Below the pieces are notes generated by a model. That model searched no databases. It saw nothing but the letters and a program-made list of their open reading frames with translations, and was not told the origin of the DNA. This document shows, in pieces, positions 1 through 12,145 of a stretch of DNA of 64,000 nucleotides. The first letter of the stretch is position 1, and each line of letters opens with the position of its first letter. The stretch is taken from assembly GCA_008704415.1 (NCBI GenBank), contig VXIS01000054.1:62001-126000 (forward strand), in the 5' to 3' direction. Position numbers and translations under genes: made by a program. This DNA is from Sphaerosporella brunnea (Eukaryota; Ascomycota; Pezizomycetes; Pezizales; Pyronemataceae).

Positions 1-1392
1 CGAGTGCTGCCGAACAATTCCCGTTGGTGGGCGTGCGGGACGCTTCCTGTGTCGAAAGTGATTAGCGTTCTGCATCTGCATGTATGCAAGTTCCGATGGA
101 GACAGCCGGTTGTTCGTTTGCAACCATTTTGTTTCAAGGAATGAAGCCTAGACTTGGCTAAGTTGGCTCTGCATGCATAGCTGTTCATGGGGACAGCCTG
201 CCTGATGGCAAGTCTAGAACCACATCCTCGGGAGTGCCGCATCCAGGTAGTTGACGAGCTTGGCTCTCCAGAATGCGTTCCAGACCGAGAAATCCTATCA
301 GTCGCATAGCAAACGCTTCAGGGAACAGATCTTCTTCATGTCGAGAGCGTGGCGACACAGTGAAGGGGGCAACAGACGATCACCGAACAAAGGAGCCAAT
401 CGTGAGCCTCGGTGCCGCCGGGTGGCTCGGGATTCCGTCCTTCTCTCCGTCGATCCTGGGTTAGGGGTTTGGGACTCCATGGTTCAGCAGCCCGTCGTGC
501 TTTGTGCGCTTGGTGGCAACAACACGGTTGATGCTTCGTGTCTGATATTCTGTTAGTATATGCAAAGAAAGGATCTTCTTACCTACTGTAGCTACTGTAG
601 GCGATGCACAAAGAACAGGGCGCACACGGCCGTCGAAGTCAGATCGGCACGATGGGCAGCGCGGCCGCACTCTTTATATGTCGCAGCACAACAGCTCAGC
701 CGTGGAGGACGTCGTGGTCACGATGTGTTACCATGCACAACGGCGGAGGCAGCGTCCGCCTTAATGGATCCCTTGACGAGCTTGCAAAGATACGCCGAAC
801 TGCCTAATGGTGGAGTCTCGCATGTTTAATTGCACTGGCTATCACCAATCCGAGTTCACGACCTGGTATGCCGTATTCGTTTGCTACAGAGTCGGTGTAA
901 CCGAACCCTTCTATTCTGCGTGATGCCACATATCTCTAGCTTTTGGTACCTCCTCCCGACGGTGGTGGTAAATGATGAGAACAACGACGAGATAATATCC
1001 CGTGAGAATAGCCGCTATCTACACAACTCGCTCCTCACCACTGTTACTGCTACTACTAACTACCATGATCGTGGACGTCGGTGGAGAGTCTCCCGGGCCT
1101 GCATAATTCTCCAATAGCTGCCCCCGCCCGCTCGAAATTTGCGGAACTCTTGGTGTTTGAAGCCCGCCGCCAATGAGTTGTTGCACACGGAGAGCGCAAA
1201 GACATTACCAAGGGAAGAAAGGTAAAAACTTGAACGGAGGAGGTACGAACGCGCATAACCTGTTTCCAGAAGTCAATACTGTCGATCTCGCCGCCTCAGC
1301 TTGAGATAAATATCCCACGGCCTGGTCGCAAGAAGGAGCCCTCATCTTCATCCACTGTTACTTTTACTCGCCGCCGAGCCCTATCTCCCACA
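1..1392. other. No gene recognised
   Basis: Open frames here are short and show no family motif. The last 150 bases before the SDR gene are pyrimidine-rich with a TA-rich stretch near 1306 and probably form its promoter and leader. Confidence 0.5.
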
Positions 1393-2500
1393 ATGTCCAC
1401 TATCTTTCGTCCTGCCCTGCGCTCGGCATGCAAAGCCCGCCTTCAGCTCCCCCTCGGTGCGCAGCGCAACGTCGTGCGGTCAATTTCCGTGACCGCTGGT
1501 CAGCAAGCGAAGGCGAAGAAGCAGCCCCTCGCGCAGACCGATCCAAACATCACCGTAAAGCTTCCCCCGGAGCCTGAGCTGCCATCCAGCAATCCCGTCC
1601 GCCGACCCAAGCGCATACTGAGCACCTTTTCGCTGGAGGGCAAGACGGCGATCATCACCGGTGGAGCCAGAGGGTCAGTGCTTTCTCTCCTTTCCTTCCC
1701 CCGCAATTCAATTAGCGTAGGGCGGGGCCGAACTGAGATCTCGTAACCCCGCTAGACTCGGTTACGTCATGACGCAAGCGCTGGTGGAGTCCGGGGCCGA
1801 CGTAGCCATCGTGGACCTTAACGGGGAAGAAGCGACAGCGGCCGCGCAGCGTCTTCTCGACCACTTCCACAAGGCCTACCCGGATGACATGGTTCCCAAA
1901 ATCACGGCGCACCGCGCAGACGTGTCAGATACCGCGTCGGTGCAGAAGACGTTCGATGAGGTGCTTGCGGCTCACGGCGGCCACATCGACACCCTCGTCA
2001 CCTCCGCCGGGTTCTGCGAAAACTTCTCCGCCCACGAATACCCACCCGAACGCATGCAGCTGCTCTGGAACGTCAACGTGAACGGAACCTACAACTTTGC
2101 CGCCACGCTCGCCCGCCATCTCATCGCCCAGAACAAGCCGGGAAGTATGGTCTTCATCGGCTCCATGAGCGGCGCCATCGTCAATGTCCCCCAGCCCCAG
2201 GCGCCTTACAACGCCTCCAAGGCCGCGGTGCGGCACATGGCCGCCTCGTTCGCGGTCGAATGGGCCCAGCATAGAATCAGGGTCAACTGCATTAGCCCCG
2301 GTTACATGTTGACCGATCTGACCAAGAAGATCTTGGACGAGCGGCCCGAGCTCGGCGAGAAGTGGAGGACCCTTACACCTATGGGAAAGATGGGCAGCCC
2401 TCAAGATCTTATGGGTGCCGTTGTGTACCTGGCCAGTGATGCGGCGGGCTTTGTTACGGGTGCTGAGCTGCGCGTGGACGGCGGTTATACCACTATTTAA
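1393..2500 (+). CDS. Short-chain dehydrogenase/reductase, probably mitochondrial
   Basis: NAD(P)-dependent oxidoreductase of the classical SDR family, closest in feel to fungal polyol/sugar-alcohol dehydrogenases (D-arabinitol 2-dehydrogenase or sorbose reductase type); the substrate is not readable from sequence. Two exons, 1393-1673 and 1756-2500, give 341 aa. The intron starts GTCAGT and splits the cofactor motif, so splicing is needed to make TGGARGLG (about residues 88-95). Other SDR landmarks are the NVNGTYN segment, a catalytic Ser in GSMSG and YNASK (about residue 245), and the late SPGY motif. About 75 residues precede the Rossmann fold; they are Arg/Ala/Ser-rich with few acidic residues, like a mitochondrial presequence. 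The start is the first ATG in frame after a CT-rich leader. The family is certain; substrate and targeting are inference. Confidence 0.9.
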
Positions 2501-3851
2501 TTTTGCGAAGTTAGTCGATTTATGACAGAAAAAAGGGAACTATGGGGTTTGTATATAGAGGTGCTTGATACCAGCTGTGTAATGTATAGCGTCTAGTGGG
2601 TTAATACTTTTGACAAATGGTTGTGGGGCAATGGAGGGACACATTTCGACGTATGGATCTTCAGACCTTGTGATAAATCGCTCCGAGACGCCATGCAATG
2701 GGAAAGACTAGTCGCATCCCGCCGAATCACAAATTATCACTCCAGGATAGTGGGAGAAGCGCACTATCCCGTGCCTGCCGTACAATGCACACGTCCGATG
2801 AAGAGAACTCAAGAGCCCAGGATCGTAGCGATAGCTACTCAAAGGCCTAGGACAGTGCTTCGGGATCCAAGTTGAGGACAGTGGCGACCTGCTCTTAATT
2901 CGGCGTTCAAACAGACCTCGCTCAGTAATTGTCTCTCCAGCAGGCGGTTTGAAACATAGGCTGTCACTCACAAGCGTCTTCGAGTTCAACTTTCTAGATT
3001 AAACATTCCTGTAGTTTATTGCCTGGGAGGATAACTAGTACAAAACATGTTTTCCCGCAAAGGTTACGCTAAATCCAATGACTACCTCAGACACTTGTCG
3101 GTTCCATCCGACTGAAAACTTTCACCCGCGTATGACAGGCAAGGGTCTTCGAAGACTCCCGAGCTGGTCTGCTGATCTCGCGAAGTGTTCGGTTCGTTGC
3201 ATAGAAGAGATTGGGCTGGCGTTCCTTTTACCCAGCTACACGGACTCATACAATGTTGCGTGTTGAAGCCGCTCAGCAGTATTGCGATGAAACCATTGCC
3301 GTCGATAGCTGCGCAAGAGCTCGAGCAATTGCAGACATCCCAGACGGCTCCTTGTCTCGGCTCGCCGGCTGTATGCGCACATCTACCGACTTTGTTCGGG
3401 GTTCTATTGTGTTTGATATTCCGGTGAGGTCCATTCAAAACCCTCTCACACTGCGAAGCACATGGCCTTTGACATTCTCGATCGACCGCCAACCACATGC
3501 TAGGCGAGAGAGAGCGGATTGCGCATAGTGTACGGTTTGGTTAGATTTAAACGTTGAGCTAGTTTCCGCTTCACATCGAAATGCGCTCGGAAATGCTCTC
3601 ACCAAGCCGTGCTAACGTTCGTTCTCTCCGCGCAACGCGTGAGCAGGAATGCGCGAGTTTCACTGTATGGACCATAGTATTGCCACTTGGATCCCCGCCA
3701 AGCAAACAGGAGACCCTTTTTTCTCGTTTGTTGTGACATATAAGCTTAAGTGGAGCTCCCGCCGCCACGTTCATCAACCCCCATAAACCCCTTCAACCCA
3801 CCCACCGCCGCCATCGCCACCACCACGTCACATACCACGTCCGCCGCAAAA
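2501..3851. other. Intergenic; no gene recognised
   Basis: No open frame here resembles a protein family. The distal part is the promoter of the copper transporter gene. It has an ACGCGT hexamer at 3635-3640 and a TATA-like ACATATAAG near 3736. Confidence 0.5.
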
Positions 3852-4731
3852 ATGGATATGTCGTCTATGGACCACTCGGGCATGACTGGCTCAAACTCTA
3901 CGACTGGAGCTGACTCCGTTGCCTGCAAGATTTCGGTCAGCCCGCTACTTTGGCTCTATATCGACGAAAACATGAACGCCTAACAAGATGAACAAAAACA
4001 GATGCTTTGGAACTGGCACACCATTGACGCCTGCTTCCTCGCCAACACCTGGCACGTCCGTACCAAGGGCCAGTTCGCCGGTTCCTGCATCGGTGTGAGT
4101 ATCTCCTAGGCATTTACGGCTCGCAAGCTCTGACCAGCGGGAAATTCCAGGTTTTCTTCCTGGTGCTGGCACTGGAGTTCGTGCGCCGCGCCCAGCGCGA
4201 GTACGATCGTTCCATCGTCAGCCAGTGGCAGGGGCCTGGTGATAAGGAAACCGTTCAGGCCAAAGAGTCGGGACGAGGCAGCGCCAACCCGCCGCGGCGA
4301 CCGACGCTGCTACAGCACCTCGTGAGATGCCTTTTCTTCACGAGCCAGCTTTGTGCTGCGTAAGTCTTTTCTACCTTGGTGGTTGCTGGCTCTGTCTAAT
4401 AGATTCTTGTCATAGGTACATTGTAAGGAGCTCTGTCGGATTATATGCGTTTGTTTACTGAATCTGTTCGCTGGCTAGGTGATGCTGATTGTCATGTACT
4501 ACAACGGTACACTTCCACTTGAGAATTACTCCTCCCTGAACTGCGACTGACGGCTCACTACAGGATACATGATAATTTGCATCCTGCTTGGTGCGTTTCT
4601 GGGTCGTCTCCTTTTTGCCTACGATACCCTCAACTCTCAGTACGTCCTTATATGCATTTGTGCTGTCCCTCAACTGCAACTAACAATTCTTCAGCGAAGC
4701 TCTTCAGGGTGGAACAACTTCATGCTGCTAG
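3852..4731 (+). CDS. Ctr-family copper transporter (seven exons)
   Basis: Copper permease of the SLC31/Ctr family, moving Cu(I) across the plasma or vacuolar membrane as a trimer. Exons 3852-3935, 4002-4094, 4151-4359, 4416-4422, 4479-4506, 4564-4639 and 4695-4731 give 177 aa. Visible features are a Met-rich N-terminus (MDMSSMDHSGM), the pre-TM1 motif MLWNWHTID, TM1 (VFFLVLALEFV), a cytosolic loop, TM2 with the diagnostic MxxxM (MLIVM), TM3 with GxxxG (GAFLG), and a C-terminal Cys-Cys end (TTSCC). The fourth exon is only 7 nt (GTACATT). Skipping it gives an immediate TGA; including it gives AYIVMLIVMYYNGY, the expected family sequence. The start is the ATG at 3852 just before the Met motif. 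The size and short Met tail resemble fungal Ctr3/low-affinity types, but the affinity class is inference. Confidence 0.92.
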
Positions 4732-5616
4732 GGCCTCGGGAACATTTGTGGGCTTCAATGTGTGGGTTAGACTATATACTACACAGCAATATGATGATTG
4801 ATGAAGGCTACACATGTCCGCGTCTACCTCGTGTGTCGAGGTTAATCAAACAGAATGATTAGAGGATCTCAAACTATACCCTACTCTCTGGATGTATGAT
4901 GTGGTCTGATCTCCCAGAGACGCAAGGGACATATAGTGAATACACATGATTCGCTCGAGCCATGTCATTTGCCCTATGATAATCAGGAGTGCTTGGGTCC
5001 CCAAACTTAATTGCACGGAAAAACGATATTCCGATCAGATCAACCATCGCTACCGAAAAGAGCTCATCATCACTTGCCGGTTTTCACCGAGTCCTTCTTT
5101 CATCGAAGCCAGAACCGTCGATATCCGATTGGCCCGCAAATCATCTAACTTGATGCGGTAAAAAAAAATATAAAAAAATAAAAACAAAATCAAGAAATAA
5201 AAAAAGGTACCAGGCACGACGGGAAGAAGCGTGACCAAGCCCATGCCCATCTCGATCAATTGGCCACGAACAACCAAGAGTTTTTGCCCCAATGAGATGG
5301 AGATGGAGCATGGAGATATCTTTTCCTGACGTGTCCGCGACGTGCGCAAATCCTGCTTGCAGATACTTAACTGGGTACATATTCCATATACTTTATGCCC
5401 TACGTGTGGTTGTGCGTCGATAAAGGGAGCGTGCAAACTGAGACTAGGGAAGGTGAGGAGACAGACGAACGAACAGCTATCATATCTACCATCACATGCC
5501 GACGCGCAAACGATGTCGACTTATGCAGAAGGGGGTTGTATCGTGGCATGCGCGCGGTAACTGATTACTCTGACGAATTACCTTTACAGCTATTTCCTCC
5601 CCTAATGAGCCAACTA
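4732..5616. other. Intergenic; no gene recognised
   Basis: Contains an A-rich run (5160-5205) and no convincing coding frame. It ends at a TA that borders a foldback transposon. Confidence 0.5.
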
Positions 5617-6039
5617 CTCTGGCGGCCGAGCGCCAAGTTCGGGATTTTGTGATTGGCCCGCACAACAAAAAACCGCAAAAATAAAAACTCGGCCGTCAAA
5701 ATCCATCATAAATCAGAAGCTCCCACTTGTAGTCAAATTCGTCGCAAAAAATGCTATCCAGCACGTCCCGGAGGGGTAGCTGGGTGGGGGAGTGGGAGGC
5801 TGATGTGTGGCGTTGTGTGGCAACGCTGGATATTCAGCATCACCGTTTCAACTCTCTCAACATCACGACGGCCCAGCAGGCCCTCCAAGACGTGCTAGAT
5901 AGCATTTTTTGCGTTGAATATGACCACAAGTGAGAGCTTCTGATTTACGATGCATTTTGACGGCCGAGTTTTTATTTTTGCGGTTTTTTGTTGTGCGGGC
6001 CAATCACAAAATCCCGAACTTGGCGCTCGGCCGCCAGAG
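5617..6039. mobile_element. Foldback MITE, family A copy 1 (TA target)
   Basis: A 423-bp ORF-less element bounded by TA on both sides (5615-5616 and 6040-6041). Its ends are perfect inverted repeats starting CTCTGGCGGCCGAGCGCC. The inverted similarity continues inward for well over 100 nt per arm, so most of the element can fold into one hairpin. A nearly identical copy lies at 25422-25834. This copy differs by a 10-nt tandem duplication (GTGTGGCGTT-type) near 5810. The TA flanks suggest mobilisation by a Tc1/mariner-type transposase; none is encoded here. Confidence 0.88.
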
Positions 6040-8471
6040 TATTGTTTCGATTTCCTACGGCAAAGGGATGCTTGAGATGGCACTGCTGGGGTTTTGGACC
6101 ATGTTCGAGTCAGTCACAGTGTCTCACTCGAAGTCTCGACTGATTAGCTAAGAATGCCAAGGCCCTATTAATGGTTGATTCTCCCGATAAGATTTCTAGA
6201 TCAATTAGATATGAATTTGGACAAACGAAAACGCACTCCTGAATCGTGTCTTTTTTTGTTTTGTTTCAACCCAATCGATTCGGCAGCACATTGCTTTTCA
6301 CATTCACCCAACACGTCAGTCGTCGATGCAGAAGGCACAGCAGCAGTTGTATCTTTGTAGGAACTTGAAACCGAAAACTGCGAGTGCATCGCACTAACTG
6401 CATGTGTGTAGATAGCCACGCGGCCGCACCGGTGCCTGCGGCTGCCCGCCGGAGATTTTGTCGATCCCCTGATAATCCTGCTAAGTTCTTGGGTTGGGAG
6501 AGAGGATGATCTGATCAGAGGACCGAGACTCAAAAGCGAGCGGAGTGACGATGGGAGAACTTGACAGCGCCCGCCCGCAAGGACGGCGTTTTTCTATAGC
6601 GAATGCGGAGCGCGCGGCCAAAAGACGGGTTGAAGAATGTCTCCGCATATCTATGCAGTTGGAGGTGGCAACTGCCCCTTTCAGCGCCGTGGAACAACAT
6701 CCGCCCTGTGCACATCATCGGTCCATCGCAAGGGAGGCGCGGCGACGTCTTACATACCTCCTGCAAGGGGAGGGGGGGAAAGGAACAGACACGCCAAGCG
6801 CATTTTTCAACAAAAAAAAAAAAGACCTTTTTCCGGCCTGATCCGGGCACGGACTTCCTTCCAGCTATTTCTGTTCAAATCTCCACCTCACACTGCCACA
6901 CGGGAAAAACGTCAGCTTTTTCATTTTGCCGTGCATACAAAAGGATGTTGAAACACCCTCGTCGTCCTCGGGTCCTCAACGCTCGTTCCCATCCTTTTCA
7001 GCCCCCGTTCCAACGCGCCATCTCTCCTCTCGTCCCAGGGTCTGAGCCGAACCGATATGATGCGGTGAAATCGGCGGCTACTGCCAGCGTGGTTGGCGGT
7101 TCGAAATAATTGAGCCGGGCCCGGCTACCAAGGTGTTTGTGTATCCATCTCGGTACCGACTTTCTCAGTCGGTAAGGCAAACAAACACGGGGGTTGTCAC
7201 GTTCGGATAGCCAGCAACGCGGGAACGGGTACTGCTCTCGCTACGAAACAGGCCGAGAGCAGGTCACGTACAGACTCCACCGGCACTTGAAACCACGGTT
7301 TGCGGGCGTCTAATTGCGGAGCCCAAGTGGGTCGATTTCTGGAGGGTGATTTTTGATCCACGGCGCACGGGCGCGATAGGCATACTCGACTCTCTACTAT
7401 GTGCCACCGCTTGACTGCCCTTGTAGTTGCTAGGTAGTTGCTATCTTTGGCATCAATTGTGAGGGTTGCATCAGAGTGCTGGCTGCGATTTTGATTCGTG
7501 TTTGCTTGACTCGTTGCTGTCGATCAGCACCCGTCCAAACCGTGCTACCTTCTCTTTTGCCCCTGTGAGCAGATGGAACGCTTCCTTTGCTTCCCGCCGG
7601 GCAGCTGAACATGTTGGCTCTGGACTTCTTTGTATGTGTCTGGAGTTAGCTGATGCTCTGCAGGATGGTTATAGGATGTGGCCTCTTTGCTGGGATCCAG
7701 ATCCCGCCCGCCCGCTACGCATTTTCTGGGCCTCTCGGAAGCAAACTCCACCCCCAAAACACCCAACTCTTTCCTGATCCCGCAAAACTCCATCCCAAAT
7801 CGTGGCCGGCCGTCCTTCTTGTGTTCCCCCAAGCCCGCTGTTCTGTTCCTTCAATTATTTCCCCCCCCATCCCCCCCCCCCCCCCAAAAACGAAAGTAGA
7901 CCGAACACACAAACAAATCTTGAACTTGCTTGATCTCATTCACGCACCTACCACCTCCAACGACCCACCACCACCCACCGCCAAACTCCATCCCAACCTC
8001 CTATTCCATCCCGCTCCCATCGCTGCCGCCTTCCTCTCCCTCAACGCAGCAGCCCAACCCACAATCGCTTCACCTTGTCCCAGTAATTCAGTTTTCGGCC
8101 TTTTGGCCGGCGGCTAGTCCTTCGTTTCTGGTTTGACAATTCAGTTCCACTTCGACTTTCCTTCGACCCTTCGACCCCTTCCGTGTCCAGTGTCGAAAAC
8201 AAAAAAAAAAAAGTTAAACCCGAAAAGAAAAGAAAAGAAGAAAAAAAAGTATCGCCTTTGTTCGCTTCAACTCGCTCCTTTTCCAGTCGACTTTCACTGC
8301 TTCTTTCCTTGCTTCAATTTTTGCCGTTCCTTTCACTGGCGGCCGCACACAAGAGCAGGTCTACTGTAGCAGCTGCGTAAGCCTCCCCTTCTCCTTCTCT
8401 TTTCTGCTTTCCGCGCCGTTCCTGGGCCCTTATCTGTCGCTACTCGCTCCATCTCGTGATCACTCGGCGCG
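6040..8471. other. Long intergenic region upstream of the WSC gene
   Basis: No protein-like frame was found. It holds several homopolymer and pyrimidine tracts (an A run at 6811-6823, a C run near 7870, CT-rich DNA from 7930 onward). The distal part is probably the promoter and long leader of the WSC-domain gene. Confidence 0.45.
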
Positions 8472-8816
8472 ATGGACACGCACTTATGTATGATACATCA
8501 ACATTCAGCTTCTTTCAACCTGAACTTCTATGCACCTACCCTGAAACCTGTGAAACGTAAAGTACTCACATCACGCAAACACTGCAGGTACACGTTCTTC
8601 CCCACGATTCGGCAGCACCACCATCACCACCAGCAACCGGGGGTTCGCCTTCAATGGGTTTTCCTTTCCAACAATAATCAGCTTCTTCAGCGACTTCTGA
8701 GTAATATCCTAATGACGCACTACAAGTCGATTTCCCCTCTCCGACACCCAATGGCTCCGGCAAGGAATGGGCACCTGGGAAGTGGACAAAATCACGAGCG
8801 GGAACAGAGATTCGGA

Positions 8817-10087
8817 ATGCGCAGCTGGGCGACGGTGGCTTTTGCGGCCCTCGCGCTGTCGAGTTGGGTCACGCCTGTGGCCGCCAGGGACATGCAATAT
8901 TGCTCGTCGTCAAACACTGGTGACGGAGTGAACTACAGTACGTTCCTGCACTTCTGCCGCGAAAACACTGTCTGACAACCTTCCCAGTGAGCAGTCTGTA
9001 TCAAAGCGATGGGTTGTGCTACGACCATTGCGGCGATTATGCTTTCGCCGTTGTCCAAGGATCCGGCTGCTGGTGTTCAAACTATGCTCCTGGGGCCACC
9101 ACGGATACAGGCGACTGTAATGAAGCATGTCCAGGATATCCTACGGATACTTGTGGAAATACTTCAAACAAACTCTATGGCTACATGGCCATTGTTGGTA
9201 ACCAACCTTCTGGAACCAAAGACGCATCCACGGTGAGCACAACCTCCATAAAACCCAAGACCTCGACAGTCACGGAACCTGGCCCCACTACCACCCTGAT
9301 CATCGTACGCCTTCTCCCATCCTGTATCTGTTAGATGCTCATAGGATCGCGCTACGTTTCCAACCACAACTGTATAAGCTCATTTATTGACTGTTGAACA
9401 GACTGCTACCAAAACCTCCGCCACAACTTCCTCCCCCGCAACAACCCTCACCACATCGACAACCACCGGAAAAACGACCACTACGCCAGGCGTCACCGTA
9501 ATACAGACCGTTGGCGGCTACACGACAATAATCGTAGTACCGACTGGGGCTTCCGCATCAGCCGCAGCCGAAACAAGCGGAGCGAAGGGTGGAGCCTTCT
9601 TTGACAATGCAGGTCGTACTGCTGGCGTCGTGATTGGGATCATCCTTGGATTGTGTCTCATTATCGGTGCGCTATTCTTCATCATCCGCCGCAGGAACCA
9701 AAACCGAGCTTCAATGTACGATGAGTCGGGAAGTGGTACAATCCCAGCAGGAGGCGCAGGTGTGTTTGGTCGGACTAGGACTCGATCAATGAGTACACTC
9801 GGCCTCGTGGGCGAAAAGGGTCAACAGTCACCAACATCGAATGGACACGCTACAGCCGGACCGCACACTGCAAATGGGACGCCACCGGCTACCGCCTATG
9901 ACCAGAGACTTGATCCTGGTACTCTTTTCATGCGTTTCGACCACCAGACGGGTAGCTCGCGGATGAGTGTTCGAAGTCTGCGTGACGATACCGACTACTC
10001 ACGACGTGTGCTACGGGTTGGTGTCCACACAAATTTTTAGAGGCACACAGGCTGACAATGCGATAGCTGGCGAACCCGGACGAATAG
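8817..10087 (+). CDS. WSC-domain cell-wall stress sensor
   Basis: Single-pass plasma-membrane sensor of the Wsc/Slg1 type that reports wall stress to the Rho1-PKC cell integrity pathway. Exons 8817-8937, 8988-9304, 9402-10016 and 10067-10087 give 357 aa. In order: signal peptide (MRSWATVAFAALALSSW...VAA), a Cys-rich WSC domain (YCSSS, CYDHCGDY, GCWCSNY, CNEACPGY, TCGN; about residues 24-115), a Ser/Thr-rich stalk, a transmembrane helix (about 219-241) followed by RRRNQ, and a cytosolic tail ending RRVLRLANPDE. The last six codons come from a small terminal exon behind a GTTGGT donor; without splicing the tail ends differently (VGVHTNF). The ATG at 8817 was chosen because it begins the signal peptide. 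The same frame stays open upstream to ATGs at 8712 and 8472, which would bury the signal peptide. Confidence 0.9.
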
Positions 10088-11489
10088 CATATAGACTGTC
10101 AATAAAGCATGACTTTCTTGTAACAATATTAGGGTCGAGGTTTCGGGCGAACGCCATTAGCAGGCACATCTGGAAAAATAGCATTGGTTTTTTTGCTGCT
10201 GCATGGGGGGTTTTTTTTGGGCGGTGTTTTCGGTCATTCCTTTTGCCTTTGGCTGCACTTATTCGGCCGCGGTAATTTTTCTACATTGTCAGGCGGATGG
10301 CTGAATGGGTGGGTAAGTTTCAAGAAGCGTCGGTTTTGTTCCATCAGGAAACAATGAACCAGTCGTTTCATATGAAATAGGTTTCTTCAAGTTTACTCGG
10401 ACATTTACAAGTTTTATAGATATACAACCATCGACTGGGGCGTTTTATTTCCTTTGTTTGAATTTTTTTTGTTTCTTGAGATTTGGAGACCATATTTCAG
10501 TCCATTATTGCTGCGCTGCTCTGAATGTAGAATACCCGTACGTACGTACAAAACATGCAAAGCTCACCTGACAGTTGTCATGCTTGACATCTGCCATCAT
10601 CTCGTCCCGATCTACAGGGGTAGGAATTACATTAATCTGGTCGAATGTAGAGTACTTTATGCAACACGTAGTACTTATATACTTGCCCTTCTTGATTTAT
10701 GCAGGATCGTACATATCTCAGGGCATAAACAAAAAACAAGAAGTGGGTGGGTGCGGAAATCGTTTCCGAATCTATCTGTATCTATCTATCTGGCTATTGC
10801 CTTGTCCGTATCGCTCCGTTATTTCCCTCCCTCCCAGCCCCGTTTATTGCAGAAAAGATGGGGTAGCGAGTAGGTGGGGACGTTTTTCTTCCCGGCGTGT
10901 GGATAAATATCTAGATGCGGAGTTCCTTCCTGGGACTGGGGGAAGGAAATCAAGCTTTTCCAGGTGTTGATTTAGGCTGTGAGGCCGCGGGTGCTGCTCG
11001 TACTAGGGCTTTGCCGCCATTCACCGCATTCACCCATGCCCGCCAGCCGGTAAGCGCCTTATTGGTTGGGGGGGGGGGGGGGAGCGCGATGGAGAGCGAC
11101 TCAGGCGAGTGAGAGGCGCGGATGTTGCTGAACGGTTGAACTGTTGGTAATTGTTGCTTTGACGTGGCCGTCTAGTTTGGAGATGGCTGCGAAGAAGGGC
11201 GTTTTCGTTGCAATTGCCGCTGCGCGGTGCATGCGGCACGCGTATGTACCGGTATTATACAAGCCCGGCGGTGTTGTGTGCACGGGTGATATTCTGTGAA
11301 CACTCTTCAAACTTGCACTTCCTCCTTCCCGGCCAGTCATGATATCTAGAGCACGTCAAGAATCGATTGCGCTCGAGGCATGCTGATTGCTTGATCAATT
11401 CACTTGTCATGACGTATCTATCACCCACGATCAGTCGAGGGCACGCACTTAACTTTTTTCATCCACCACGTGGAAAACAAAAGGAAACA
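10088..11489. other. Intergenic; no gene recognised
   Basis: 3' flank of the WSC gene followed by non-coding DNA. It contains T-rich tracts, a run of about 15 G at 11068-11082 and no family-like open frame. Confidence 0.5.
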
Positions 11490-11559
11490 TAGCAGCACCT
11501 GGTTTCGATCCAGGGACCTCCGGGTTATGAGCCCGGCGCTTCCGCTGCGCCATGCTGCT
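11490..11559 (-). tRNA. Initiator tRNA-Met (CAU), D-arm region 2 nt short
   Basis: Read on the minus strand this folds as a tRNA. The acceptor stem is AGCAGCA/TGCTGCT with discriminator A, the anticodon loop is CTCATAA (CAT) on a GGG/CCC-rich stem, and the T arm is CCTGG/CCAGG with loop ATCGAAA. The A1:U72 pair, the three G:C pairs next to the anticodon loop and an A in place of the usual T54 are hallmarks of the eukaryotic initiator tRNA. A run of T follows on the minus strand (about 11478-11483) as a Pol III terminator. The segment between D-stem and anticodon stem reads AGCGCCGGG, where initiator tRNAs normally have AGCGCGC-type spacing, so about two bases are missing. It may be a variant or a decaying copy. 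Confidence 0.85.
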
Positions 11560-12145
11560 GGTATTCTGGTTGTTTCACTATGACTTCTGCACCATGACAT
11601 TGTTTATACCGCAGCTGGCTCTCCCTCCGTCGACTCTCATCTGTCCACACGCTGTATTTCAGCGTCAGCTGTCTCTGCTATGAAACACTGGCTCAACTGC
11701 TGGCATCGCACTGCAGCTGCGATTTCGGGTTACGATCTCCAAGTTGTGCCGTGTGGCTGCACCGAGTGATTGTCTGTGTGATCTCACAGCTCATGTTCAA
11801 TAAATCCGGATCCGGGCTGCTTGCCGGTTGATGGGCGTATGACAATTGTAAAGGGCAACGCTGTTAGATACAACCTCCTTAATTGCAATTGGCGATGTTT
11901 CAAACGGTGTGGTGTCTCTTGAGTCCAGAATTCGAACCGAGGCGTCGATTTACTGGTGAGGGGCTCGGCTATTACGATTGTGCGGCTCAAAAAGTCACGA
12001 GTAAACTTTTTTCGGACTCCCGGTAGGAATCACCAAAAGTTTTCATCACGGCCGGACGCAAAATCACCCCCACACCTATCGCCACTTCACCAATCGATTC
12101 GATTGCCTGTCCACCTATGCCTCCACGGCAGCAGAGAAGATTATT
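11560..12145. other. Intergenic; promoter side of the PPR gene
   Basis: No gene seen. It lies between the tRNA and the PPR gene and presumably carries the PPR promoter. Confidence 0.45.

Noticed and set aside
1925..2404. 159-codon minus-strand frame
   Set aside because: It is antisense to the SDR exon; GC-rich codon use on the coding strand opens this frame by chance.
5653..6083. Short frames within the family A element as transposase remnants
   Set aside because: They arise from the palindromic arms and appear equally on both strands; no DDE or helix-turn-helix motif is visible.
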